DNA of 11,136 bases from contig CAJTPJ010000024.1 in assembly GCA_910578145.1 (NCBI GenBank), positions 1 through 11,136 of the forward strand. Reading direction: 5' to 3'. The notes beneath the pieces were generated by a model that saw nothing but the letters and a program-made list of their open reading frames with translations, searched no databases and was not told the origin of the DNA. The stretch comes from an uncultured Christensenella sp. Lineage in GTDB: Bacteria; Bacillota; Clostridia; Christensenellales; Borkfalkiaceae. Of this stretch, positions 1 to 6,476 are shown piece by piece. The stretch's first letter is position 1; each line of letters begins with the position of its first letter. The translations under genes were made by a program, and so were the position numbers.

Positions 1-188
1 TGCCCGTTAAAAAAGAGTTAAGTATTGCAATTCTTCAGTAAGTAAAACAAGATTATCAGAGGCAAAAAACCGCCGTTTTGGGTAACTTTACAATCTGGTT
101 GCAAACAAATTTCTTCCCGTTCGGTTCGCGGCTCGTGCAAATAGATGCTCATACCCCATAATACGCCGCTATAAATCTTTTTGTTAAT

Positions 189-764
189 TCAGCCCGTTAT
201 TTTTATATTGGAATATTCGGTTAAAGTATTTTGCAATCTTTCTATAATAAACGACGAAATCCCCTCAGAAATAATCTCCGCCATTTTGTATATAATATTA
301 AGGCGGGTTGCCGAAAACAAAGAATAATTAAATACGGAATGTTCGGCAACGATGCCCATAATGGAAACGTCGCCCACCTTGGAAAGCCGCTTGTTTGCGC
401 CGCTGCCAGGTTTAAGTCCGCGCTTTGCAAGCCTTATGAGCCCGATATCGCCGGCAAGCCCTACGGCGGCGTCTACCGCAATAACCGGACTTTCGGGGTG
501 CGTTGCTTTTAAAAATTCATTCATATATTTTACTTCGTGCGCCGTTATGGGTTTGGAGAGAGTTCCGTAAACGTAGCAGTTTAGTCCTGCAAGTTTTTCT
601 TTTAATTTAGTTCCCGCAACGGGACCAAGACTGTCGCCTACCGATAAATCGCTGCCAATACACAAAACGACAGGCGCTTGCGAGTTTGGAGGCAAAATTT
701 TTTTAAGCGACAGGCAAATTCCCTGCGGCGCTAACGCGTTATATAAATTAAATGAGTAATCCAT
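189..764 (-). CDS. yyaC: YyaC-family spore protease-like protein (DUF1256)
   Basis: This 191-residue protein resembles YyaC, a family conserved in endospore formers and related to the HybD/GPR-type maturation proteases. Its substrate is not established. The family signature is visible as CIGSDLSVGDSLGP (residues 35-48), with conserved acidic residues D39 and D44 and a second motif VIAVDAA around D98; the C-terminal part is helical. The usual family length is about 190-205 residues. I chose the ATG at 764. An in-frame GTG at 776 would add four residues, but the only ribosome-binding-like sequence (GGGG, about 6 nt upstream) favours the ATG. The gene is divergent from ftsH across the DnaA-box/parS region. 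I see no convincing sporulation promoter upstream, only an isolated TATAAT (819-824, minus strand) without a well-spaced -35. Family assignment is confident; the biochemical role is unknown. Confidence 0.9.
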   Translation of the reverse strand: MDYSFNLYNALAPQGICLSLKKILPPNSQAPVVLCIGSDLSVGDSLGPVAGTKLKEKLAGLNCYVYGTLSKPITAHEVKYMNEFLKATHPESPVIAVDAAVGLAGDIGLIRLAKRGLKPGSGANKRLSKVGDVSIMGIVAEHSVFNYSLFSATRLNIIYKMAEIISEGISSFIIERLQNTLTEYSNIKITG

Positions 765-878
765 AATAAACCCCACGGCTTAAAGTAACTGAAATAATTA
801 TTGACGGAGTTATTTTAAATTATAAGTAGATTAAACGAAAATAGTTACAAGGCGGGTTTAAGTCCACTTTTAAAAAAT

Positions 879-1087
879 TTATCCACATATCAACAATGCG
901 CCAAGCAGCTTTTTAGGCGCATTTAGTGCGGTTTTACGCATTTAATCAACATAAAATGCACAAAATAAGCGGTATAAGGGGATAGGTTACTGTTTTTTGA
1001 GAAAAATTCAAAAAATTTTCCACAATCAAACGGCATTGTCCACAAATTAGCGGGTATTTTATCCCCCAAAGAGTAAATTTATCCACA
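879..1087 (+). promoter_or_regulatory. DnaA-box cluster
   Basis: Two perfect TTATCCACA boxes occur at 879-887 and 1079-1087. Two one-mismatch boxes lie between them: TTTTCCACA at 1016-1024 and TTGTCCACA at 1036-1044. All four are on the same strand, and three fall within 72 bases. A weaker TTATCCCCC lies at 1059-1067. This density greatly exceeds chance and indicates DnaA binding, either as an origin or as a titration or regulatory cluster. Confidence 0.7.
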
Positions 1088-1110
1088 ATTCGCAAAAATT
1101 GAGCGTTATA

Positions 1111-1126
1111 CGTTCCACGTGAAACA
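1111..1126. promoter_or_regulatory. parS-like site 1
   Basis: CGTTCCACGTGAAACA matches the Firmicutes parS consensus TGTTTCACGTGAAACA at 14 of 16 positions, with the CACGTG centre and the right half-site intact. It would be bound by Spo0J, encoded 3.2 kb downstream. It lies 24 bases after the last perfect DnaA box. Confidence 0.8.
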
Positions 1127-1153
1127 ATAAAACGGTTAAAAAATTTGGTAGAA

Positions 1154-1169
1154 AGTTCCACGGGAAACA
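1154..1169. promoter_or_regulatory. parS-like site 2 (degenerate)
   Basis: AGTTCCACGGGAAACA matches the parS consensus at 13 of 16 positions and shares the GTTCCACG left half with site 1, 43 bases away. One base of the central CACGTG is changed, so Spo0J binding may be weaker. The near-duplicate neighbour supports it being real. Confidence 0.55.
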
Positions 1170-1305
1170 TTTTTTTACACAAAATATAGTTAGCGCATAA
1201 ATATTTTTGTAAAATAAAGGTAAAAATTTCACAAATTTTCAATAAATTTCAAGGTGAAAGAACGGTAAAATTTAAGTGATAAACAAAACTTTTTCGTATA
1301 TTCGC

Positions 1306-1334
1306 TTGAAATGTTTGGATATATATGGTAAAAT
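1306..1334 (+). promoter_or_regulatory. SigA-type promoter of ftsH operon
   Basis: The -35 element TTGAAA (1306-1311) and the -10 element TAAAAT (1329-1334) are separated by 17 bases, each one mismatch from consensus. Transcription would start near 1341, about 25 bases before the ftsH start codon. The promoter lies about 140 bases downstream of parS-like site 2. Confidence 0.7.
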
Positions 1335-1365
1335 CATTTTATAATTAATATTAAGGAGCATTGAT

Positions 1366-3510
1366 TTGAGTAAAAAAGGCAAAATTGTGATGTCAACGCT
1401 GCTTGTTTTGCTTGCGGTAGCCATTGCGGCAATTTTAATTACCACAAGTTTAAACGGCGGCGCAAAGAAAATTGACACCACTTTATTTAATACCTACGTA
1501 GAAAATGCACAATACGTCAACGAGGACGGCACCCAGAAGGCGGGTACGACTCTTCCGGACGGATATTACGTTTCAACCGAGGGAGAGTTAAAAGGTAAAG
1601 TAGTACAAAAGGTAAACGACAGAGAAGTACCTATAAACGTTATTTACCGCGTGCAGGTGGACGCTTACGAATATAAAGGTTTTGATAAAACCGAAAAAGG
1701 TAAGGCGCGCTGGCTTTGCTACGGTCCTTCGATGTATGGCGCGGACGCTAATGAAAAACTTAACGAGTGGGCTTCGTTTGGCGTAACCATCGATATGAGC
1801 AACCCCAACTCCGGCAGCTGGGTTTCCACTGCGTTTACGGTATTTTCGCTCGTAGTAGTGTGTTTGGTGTTCTTCCTTATAATACGTTCGTCTATGGGTG
1901 GCGGCGGCAAAATGATGTCTTTCGCTAAAACTAAGGCGCGTGTTACCACTAATATTAAAGTGCGCTTTACCGACGTTGCGGGCGCAGAGGAAGAAAAAGT
2001 TGAACTTGCCGAAATAGTAGAGTTTCTGCGCCAACCCAAAAAGTTTTCTGATTTAGGGGCGCGTATTCCCAAGGGTGTGCTTCTTGTAGGCCCTCCCGGA
2101 ACGGGTAAAACTTTGTTTGCCAAAGCCGTTGCAGGCGAAGCGGGCGTGCCGTTTTTCTCGGTTTCGGGCTCTGATTTCGTAGAAATGTACGTGGGCGTGG
2201 GCGCTTCGCGCGTACGCGACTTATTTGAAATGGCTAAGAAAAACCAGCCCTGCATTATTTTTATAGACGAAATAGACGCGGTTGGTCGTCACCGCGGCGC
2301 AGGTCTTGGCGGCGGTAACGACGAAAGAGAGCAAACTTTAAACCAAATTCTCGTGCAAATGGACGGCTTTGAATCCAACGAGGGCGTAATAGTAATGGCG
2401 GCTACCAACCGTTCGGATATTCTCGACCCCGCGTTGACCCGTCCCGGGCGTTTCGACAGACAGGTATTCGTAAATCTGCCCGACGTTCGCGGCAGAGAAA
2501 AGATATTAAAGGTACACGCGCGCAATAAACCTTTTGCACCCGACGTCAATTTTAAAACGGTTGCAAGGCTTACGGCAGGTTTTTCGGGCGCGGACCTTGC
2601 CAACTTGTTAAACGAGGCGGCAATACTTGCGGCGCGCGCAAACAAGAAATTTATAACTAACGCGGAACTGTTTGAAAGTATAGATAAGGTTGAAATGGGA
2701 CCCGCGAAGAAAAGCAAGCTCGTAACCGAGTCGGAAAAGCGTTTAACCGCTTTCCACGAGGCTGGGCACTGCATTTTGGCAAAGCTCTGCACTAACTGCG
2801 ACCCCGTTCACGAAGTTACTATAATTCCCCGCGGCAACGCCGGCGGCTTTACGATGACCCGCCCCGAGCACGACAGGGCGTACTACTCTAAAAACTTTAT
2901 GCTTGACGACATTTGTATGTGCCTTGGCGGCAGAGTGGCGGAGGAGCTTGTTATAAAGGATATTTCTTCGGGAGCTATGGGCGATATTAAACAAGCAACC
3001 AAGTTTGCCCGCCTTATGGTTACCGAGCTTGGTATGAGCGACAAACTCGGTCTTATAAGTTACAGCGACGATTCGCAGCCGATGTTTATTGGCAGGGATA
3101 TGGCAACGCATAACTCGTATTCCGAAGAAACCGCAAAAATGATAGACGAAGAAGTTCGCAATATCGTTTCCACCCAGCACGAACGCGCAAGAAAACTTTT
3201 AACCGAAAACCGTTCCGTGCTTGACAATATGGCAAGGGTTTTGATTGAGCGCGAAACCATTTACGCCGACGAAGTGGATATGCTTATGGAAGGCAAAACT
3301 TACGCCGAAGTAATTAAATACTTGGACGATAACGAAAAAATTCATTCCGAAAACCCTTTCAAGAAATATGAAAAGGACGAAGATTCTTCTTCCGACGGCA
3401 AAACCGATGAAACGGTAAACGGCGACGACGTTAAATCTCCCGCAACCGAAGCGGCGGAAAATAAAGAAAATATCACGAAAGAAAGCAAAACAGACGGCGA
3501 AAACGAGTAA
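1366..3510 (+). CDS. ftsH: ATP-dependent zinc metalloprotease FtsH
   Basis: FtsH is a hexameric membrane AAA+ protease that unfolds and degrades membrane and short-lived cytosolic proteins. Visible parts in order: transmembrane helix about 9-27; an extracytoplasmic domain of about 120 residues, longer than in many homologues; transmembrane helix about 152-174; Walker A GPPGTGKT (242-249); Walker B with D301/E302; second region of homology with arginine fingers in RPGRFDR (359-365); zinc site HEAGH (464-468), with D540 fitting as third ligand. A hydrophilic, largely acidic tail (about 660-714) follows. At 714 residues it is slightly long because of the extracytoplasmic domain and tail. The start is TTG, supported by AAGGAG at 1353-1358 with 7-base spacing. 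It is first in an apparent operon with soj and spo0J; the gap to soj is 39 bases and holds a parS-like site. In Bacillus subtilis, FtsH is needed for efficient sporulation. Confidence 0.97.
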   Translation: MSKKGKIVMSTLLVLLAVAIAAILITTSLNGGAKKIDTTLFNTYVENAQYVNEDGTQKAGTTLPDGYYVSTEGELKGKVVQKVNDREVPINVIYRVQVDAYEYKGFDKTEKGKARWLCYGPSMYGADANEKLNEWASFGVTIDMSNPNSGSWVSTAFTVFSLVVVCLVFFLIIRSSMGGGGKMMSFAKTKARVTTNIKVRFTDVAGAEEEKVELAEIVEFLRQPKKFSDLGARIPKGVLLVGPPGTGKTLFAKAVAGEAGVPFFSVSGSDFVEMYVGVGASRVRDLFEMAKKNQPCIIFIDEIDAVGRHRGAGLGGGNDEREQTLNQILVQMDGFESNEGVIVMAATNRSDILDPALTRPGRFDRQVFVNLPDVRGREKILKVHARNKPFAPDVNFKTVARLTAGFSGADLANLLNEAAILAARANKKFITNAELFESIDKVEMGPAKKSKLVTESEKRLTAFHEAGHCILAKLCTNCDPVHEVTIIPRGNAGGFTMTRPEHDRAYYSKNFMLDDICMCLGGRVAEELVIKDISSGAMGDIKQATKFARLMVTELGMSDKLGLISYSDDSQPMFIGRDMATHNSYSEETAKMIDEEVRNIVSTQHERARKLLTENRSVLDNMARVLIERETIYADEVDMLMEGKTYAEVIKYLDDNEKIHSENPFKKYEKDEDSSSDGKTDETVNGDDVKSPATEAAENKENITKESKTDGENE

Positions 3511-3511
3511 G

Positions 3512-3527
3512 TGTTTCCCGTGAAACG
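3512..3527. promoter_or_regulatory. parS-like site 3 in the ftsH-soj gap
   Basis: TGTTTCCCGTGAAACG matches the parS consensus at 14 of 16 positions, with both GTTTC and GAAAC half-sites intact. It begins 2 bases after the ftsH stop and ends 22 bases before the soj start. Spo0J could load here inside its own operon, as parS sites near or inside parB do in other bacteria. Confidence 0.75.
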
Positions 3528-3549
3528 AGAATGAAAAAAGCATAGTGTT

Positions 3550-4311
3550 ATGGGTAAAATAATATCATTTACAAATAAGAAAGGTGGCGTGGGTAAAACC
3601 ACAACCGCGATAAATATGGCTGCATATTGCGCCGACCTCGGTAAAAAGGTGTTGCTTGTGGACATAGATTCACAAGGCAACGCCACAACCGGGTTAGGTT
3701 TCTCTAAAAGCGCGTTGAAAAAATCGGTATACAACGTGCTGATAGACGACGACGCGGTGATAAACAATATATTGCCTACGCAGGTTAAACAGTTGGATAT
3801 ACTTCCCGCAAACGTTGACTTGACGGGGGCGGAAGTAGACCTGGTTTATAAGAGAAACCGCGAGCGCATACTTAAAACCGCGCTTGAAAAGGTGCGCAAC
3901 GACTACGATTACATATTTATTGATTGCCCGCCTTCGTTGGGTTTGTTGACTATAAACGCGTGGGTGGCTTCCGATTCGATTATAATTCCGCTCCAAAGCG
4001 AGTATTACGCATTGGAGGGCGTAAGCCAGCTTATGAACACAATAGCAATGGTAAAACAACACCTTAACCCGCAATTACAGATAGAGGGTGTTGTAATTAC
4101 TATGTACGACGGCAGGGCGTTAATTGCAAAGCAGATTACCGCGGAAATTAAAAAGTTTTTCAAAAATAAACTATACGAAATTATAATTCCGCGCAACGTG
4201 CGGCTTGCCGAAGCCCCCAGCCACGGCGTTCCCATTCTTTTGCACGACCCCAAGTGCGTGGGTGCGCGCGCTTATAAAGCGCTTACCGAAGAATTTTTGT
4301 CAAGACAGTAA
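3550..4311 (+). CDS. soj: Chromosome-partitioning ATPase Soj (ParA family)
   Basis: Soj is a ParA/MinD-type ATPase that dimerises on ATP, binds DNA non-specifically, works with Spo0J in origin segregation, and in Bacillus subtilis also regulates DnaA. The N terminus shows the deviant Walker A motif KGGVGKTT (11-18) with signature lysines K11 and K16. VDIDSQGNAT follows with D38 and D40, and IFIDCPPSLG with D125. The length of 253 residues is normal and no domain is missing. The start gives the classic MGKII opening, but no good Shine-Dalgarno sequence precedes it; upstream are parS-like site 3 and a purine-rich stretch, so translation may depend on coupling to ftsH. The spo0J start lies 21 bases downstream of the stop. 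Confidence 0.96.
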   Translation: MGKIISFTNKKGGVGKTTTAINMAAYCADLGKKVLLVDIDSQGNATTGLGFSKSALKKSVYNVLIDDDAVINNILPTQVKQLDILPANVDLTGAEVDLVYKRNRERILKTALEKVRNDYDYIFIDCPPSLGLLTINAWVASDSIIIPLQSEYYALEGVSQLMNTIAMVKQHLNPQLQIEGVVITMYDGRALIAKQITAEIKKFFKNKLYEIIIPRNVRLAEAPSHGVPILLHDPKCVGARAYKALTEEFLSRQ

Positions 4312-4332
4312 ACGAAAAGAGGAGAGAATGAA

Positions 4333-5253
4333 ATGGCTAATTCAAACAGAGGTTTAGGCAAGGGGCTTGACGCGTTGTTCGAGGATACGGAAGCCGCTTA
4401 CGAGCGGGTGTACGAACATAGAAACGCGTTTACATATACCGAGGAGGAGAGGAAGAACGCCGAGGAAATGTCGCTTGGCAAAATTTCCGCCAACCCCAAC
4501 CAGCCCCGTAAAAACTTTGACGAGCAGGCGTTGAAAGAGCTTGCCGATTCCATTAAAAAACACGGCGTAATAATGCCCATCGTCGTAAACGACAATAAAG
4601 ACGGCACGTATATGATTATCGCGGGCGAGCGTCGGTTCCGTGCTTGTAAGCTGGCAGGGCGCGATACTATTCCCGTGGTTATCCGCAACTATTCCGCCCG
4701 TGAAATTAAGGAAATTTCGCTTATAGAAAACCTGCAAAGGGAGGATTTAAACCCCATAGAAGCGGCTACGGCTATGAAGCAGCTTATGGTTGATTATAAG
4801 CTGACGCAGGACGAACTTGCTGAAAGAATAGGTAAATCCCGCCCCGCTGTAGCAAATACTTTAAGGCTTTTAAATCTTTGCCCCGAGGTTATCTCGCTCG
4901 TTGCCGAAGGCAAGCTGTCGGCAGGTCACGCTAGAACTATCGTGCCTCTGCCCGCTGAGGAACAGCAAAATTTTGCACACGACGCTATAAGAAGCCAATA
5001 TTCCGTGCGCGAGCTTGAAAAGAAGGTACGCGCCTACAATATTCCGCCCGAAGTGCTGGAAGAGCGCAAAAAGAAAAAGCGTGCGCTGGCATCTATCGAA
5101 CTTAAACAGCTTGTGGAGAGAATGAGGTTTACTTTCCGTACTAAAGTTAGCCTTATCGGCACGGATAAGAAGGGGCGCATATATATAGATTATTATTCAC
5201 GCGACGACCTTGACCGCATTGCGGAAATTCTCGACATAATAGATAAGCAGTAA
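4333..5253 (+). CDS. spo0J: ParB/Spo0J chromosome-partitioning protein
   Basis: Spo0J is a CTP-dependent DNA clamp that loads at parS, spreads, recruits SMC/condensin and stimulates Soj ATPase. Residues 6-16 (RGLGKGLDALF) form the N-terminal Soj-stimulating segment. The CTPase domain shows NPNQPRKNF (54-62), GERRFRA (98-104) and ENLQREDLNPIE (132-143). A helix-turn-helix for parS recognition spans about 157-180. The C-terminal dimerisation domain is about 255-303. The length of 306 residues is typical. The ATG is well supported by GAGGAG at 4319-4324 with 8-base spacing; an overlapping ATG at 4328 is out of frame. It is last in the ftsH-soj-spo0J run and is followed by a strong terminator at 5345. 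Three parS-like sites in the window are its expected targets. Confidence 0.96.
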   Translation: MANSNRGLGKGLDALFEDTEAAYERVYEHRNAFTYTEEERKNAEEMSLGKISANPNQPRKNFDEQALKELADSIKKHGVIMPIVVNDNKDGTYMIIAGERRFRACKLAGRDTIPVVIRNYSAREIKEISLIENLQREDLNPIEAATAMKQLMVDYKLTQDELAERIGKSRPAVANTLRLLNLCPEVISLVAEGKLSAGHARTIVPLPAEEQQNFAHDAIRSQYSVRELEKKVRAYNIPPEVLEERKKKKRALASIELKQLVERMRFTFRTKVSLIGTDKKGRIYIDYYSRDDLDRIAEILDIIDKQ

Positions 5254-5292
5254 AATATCCGGTTAGTTAAACGGTAAAAAGTAGCCCGACGT

Positions 5293-5326
5293 CTTACGGT
5301 AATTCCCATAGGGAATTTTAGGTAAG
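5293..5326 (+). other. Stem-loop in the spo0J 3' untranslated region
   Basis: AATTCCC (5301-5307) and GGGAATT (5311-5317) form a perfect 7-bp stem with a 3-base loop. An outer pair, CTTAC (5293-5297) with GTAAG (5322-5326), could extend it past a small internal loop. It lies 40 bases after the spo0J stop and 18 bases before the terminator hairpin. It lacks a following T run, so it is not itself an obvious terminator. I recognise no known RNA family; it could stabilise the transcript end or bind a protein. Confidence 0.45.
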
Positions 5327-5344
5327 CCGCAGGTTGTAGAGATT

Positions 5345-5374
5345 AAGGCGTGGCGTGAAGCCACGCCTTTTTTT
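5345..5374 (+). terminator. Rho-independent terminator of ftsH-soj-spo0J
   Basis: AAGGCGTGGC (5345-5354) pairs with GCCACGCCTT (5360-5369) around a 5-base loop, followed by a run of seven T (5368-5374). It lies about 90 bases after the spo0J stop and closes the operon before the metallo-hydrolase gene. Confidence 0.9.
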
Positions 5375-5426
5375 GACGTTTATATTGCGTGGACGAATTA
5401 GGCTACTCGTAGCATAGTGAGATATA

Positions 5427-5453
5427 GATATGTTTTAATATGGATATGTTTTA
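5427..5453. repeat. Short direct repeat upstream of the MBL promoter
   Basis: GATATGTTTTA occurs at 5427-5437 and again at 5443-5453, 16 bases apart start to start, just upstream of the putative promoter of the metallo-hydrolase gene. The spacing is about one and a half helical turns. It could be a tandem operator half-site pair or chance in AT-rich DNA. Confidence 0.3.
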
Positions 5454-5476
5454 TATTTCCCGCAAAATTCAATAGG

Positions 5477-5505
5477 TTGTGTTCTTTCATTTTTCGTGAT
5501 ATAAT
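5477..5505 (+). promoter_or_regulatory. Extended -10 promoter of the MBL-fold gene
   Basis: A perfect TATAAT at 5500-5505 is preceded by TG at 5497-5498 (extended -10). A weak -35, TTGTGT (5477-5482), lies 17 bases upstream. Transcription would start near 5512, about 31 bases before the ATG at 5543. The gene therefore appears independent of the spo0J operon. Confidence 0.65.
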
Positions 5506-5542
5506 TATTGTACGATAAACAGTAATATAGCGTAAGGATACT

Positions 5543-6307
5543 ATGAACGATAGCGAATATAATGAAACAATAAAATCCGATGTTTTGAACTTCGGAAATA
5601 GAATTGTAAACTGTTGGGCGTACCGAATTGATAACGGATATGTCATTATAGATACAGGCTATGAAAATAGTTATAGGAATTTCAAAAAGAAACTGAAAGC
5701 AAATAATATTAAAATCAATCAAATTAAATATTGCTTTATGACACACGCACACGACGACCACGCCGGATTTATAAATCAGCTTTTGTTCGATAATCAAGAA
5801 GTGAAAGTCATTATGAGCGATAAAGGGATTGACACTTTACGCAAAGGGCAAAACTCTTTTGTCGGCGGTTGTACAAGTAAACTTGCACTTGCATTTTGCA
5901 ATGTGATGAAGTTGTTCGGGATGGGACAGCACAAATTTCCGCCTATACAAGCCGAATATGAAAGTAGGCTAATCATTATATCAAATGACAATAGGGCTTA
6001 TTTGGAACAAGAGCTAAACGGCAAAATCGTAGAAACAGCAGGACATACTTCTGATTCTATTTCGTTGCTTTTGAATAATGGCTATCTGTTTTGCGGTGAT
6101 GCGGCAATGAACGGATTTCCAAGCAAACACAACATAACGATTTGGGCGGAAGATAAGGTAGCATTTTTGCAGTCGTGGCAAAAGATTATTACATTACAGC
6201 CTACCAAAATTTTTTCGGGACACGGAAAACCGTTTGATGTTCAAAGTCTAAAAAGGAATATCGGATTTGTCGAAAACATAAAATTGCACGCTCTAAAACA
6301 CAAATAA
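5543..6307 (+). CDS. Metallo-beta-lactamase-fold hydrolase
   Basis: This 254-residue protein belongs to the metallo-beta-lactamase superfamily, which is dominated by zinc or iron hydrolases of varied substrates. Metal-binding motifs are complete: THAHDDHAG with H68, H70, D72 and H73; H168 in AGHTSDS; D186 in CGDAA; and H227 in SGHGKP. No signal peptide or extra domain is visible, so it should be cytosolic. I cannot assign a substrate; nothing indicates a true beta-lactamase, and glyoxalase II-like or thioesterase-like activity is equally possible. The start is ATG with AAGGA at 5534-5538, only 4 bases away. The gene has its own promoter and terminator. Its codon use (AAT, ATT, AAA, TTT) is visibly more AT-rich than flanking genes, suggesting separate acquisition. 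Family is sure; function is unknown. Confidence 0.9.
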   Translation: MNDSEYNETIKSDVLNFGNRIVNCWAYRIDNGYVIIDTGYENSYRNFKKKLKANNIKINQIKYCFMTHAHDDHAGFINQLLFDNQEVKVIMSDKGIDTLRKGQNSFVGGCTSKLALAFCNVMKLFGMGQHKFPPIQAEYESRLIIISNDNRAYLEQELNGKIVETAGHTSDSISLLLNNGYLFCGDAAMNGFPSKHNITIWAEDKVAFLQSWQKIITLQPTKIFSGHGKPFDVQSLKRNIGFVENIKLHALKHK

Positions 6308-6340
6308 ATTTCAATTTATCCTTCTAAATAGTTTGTAGTA

Positions 6341-6373
6341 AAAAGCTCTCGAACAATTTGTTCGAGAGCTTTT
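6341..6373. terminator. Long perfect hairpin, bidirectional terminator
   Basis: A perfect 15-bp stem (6341-6355 with 6359-6373) with a 3-base loop carries AAAA at one foot and TTTT at the other, so it reads as a terminator on both strands. It lies between convergent genes: about 34 bases after the MBL gene stop and about 104 bases after the ypeB stop on the other strand. The remaining bases, 6374-6476, hold nothing I can identify. Confidence 0.75.
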
Positions 6374-6476
6374 GTCCTCGCTTGAAAGTGCAACTCTAAA
6401 AATTCTATTTTTTGTAATTTCCTTATGGAACACACTCATTAACGCCGTCGGGCTCATTAATTATATTAAACGTGAA

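Larger units (their letters stand above)
777..1365. other. Gene-free AT-rich region, candidate oriC or origin-associated locus
   Basis: This is 589 bases between two divergent genes with no credible coding sequence. It holds four DnaA-box-like 9-mers in one orientation, two parS-like sites, a hairpin (AATGCGCC at 895-902 with GGCGCATT at 916-923) and long A/T runs at 1001-1020 and 1165-1240 that could unwind easily. The ftsH promoter lies at its right end. Divergent gene orientation, DnaA boxes and linked parABS genes are typical of origin-proximal DNA. No dnaA or dnaN is visible here, so whether replication starts at this site is inference. Confidence 0.5.

Noticed and set aside
18..152. A 44-codon open frame on the minus strand downstream of yyaC, with a hydrophobic C-terminal stretch.
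   Set aside because: It has no clear ribosome binding site and uses codons (CGA, CGG) unlike the neighbouring genes, and I recognise no family. The region 1-188 is left as unassigned.
946..1242. A 98-codon minus-strand open frame in the yyaC-ftsH gap.
   Set aside because: It runs through DnaA boxes and parS-like sites, has biased low-complexity composition and no ribosome binding site; it is a chance frame in AT-rich DNA.
1247..1259. TTTCAAGGTGAAA, a possible fourth parS-like site.
   Set aside because: The centre lacks CACGTG and the half-sites are incomplete; it does not fit the parS consensus.
3531..3545. A four-codon leader open frame just before soj.
   Set aside because: It is too short to call as a gene and has only a weak purine-rich upstream sequence; noted only as context for soj initiation.
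6308..6454. A minus-strand open frame of about 48 codons downstream of ypeB.
   Set aside because: It reads straight through the 15-bp terminator hairpin, lacks a ribosome binding site and resembles no known protein.
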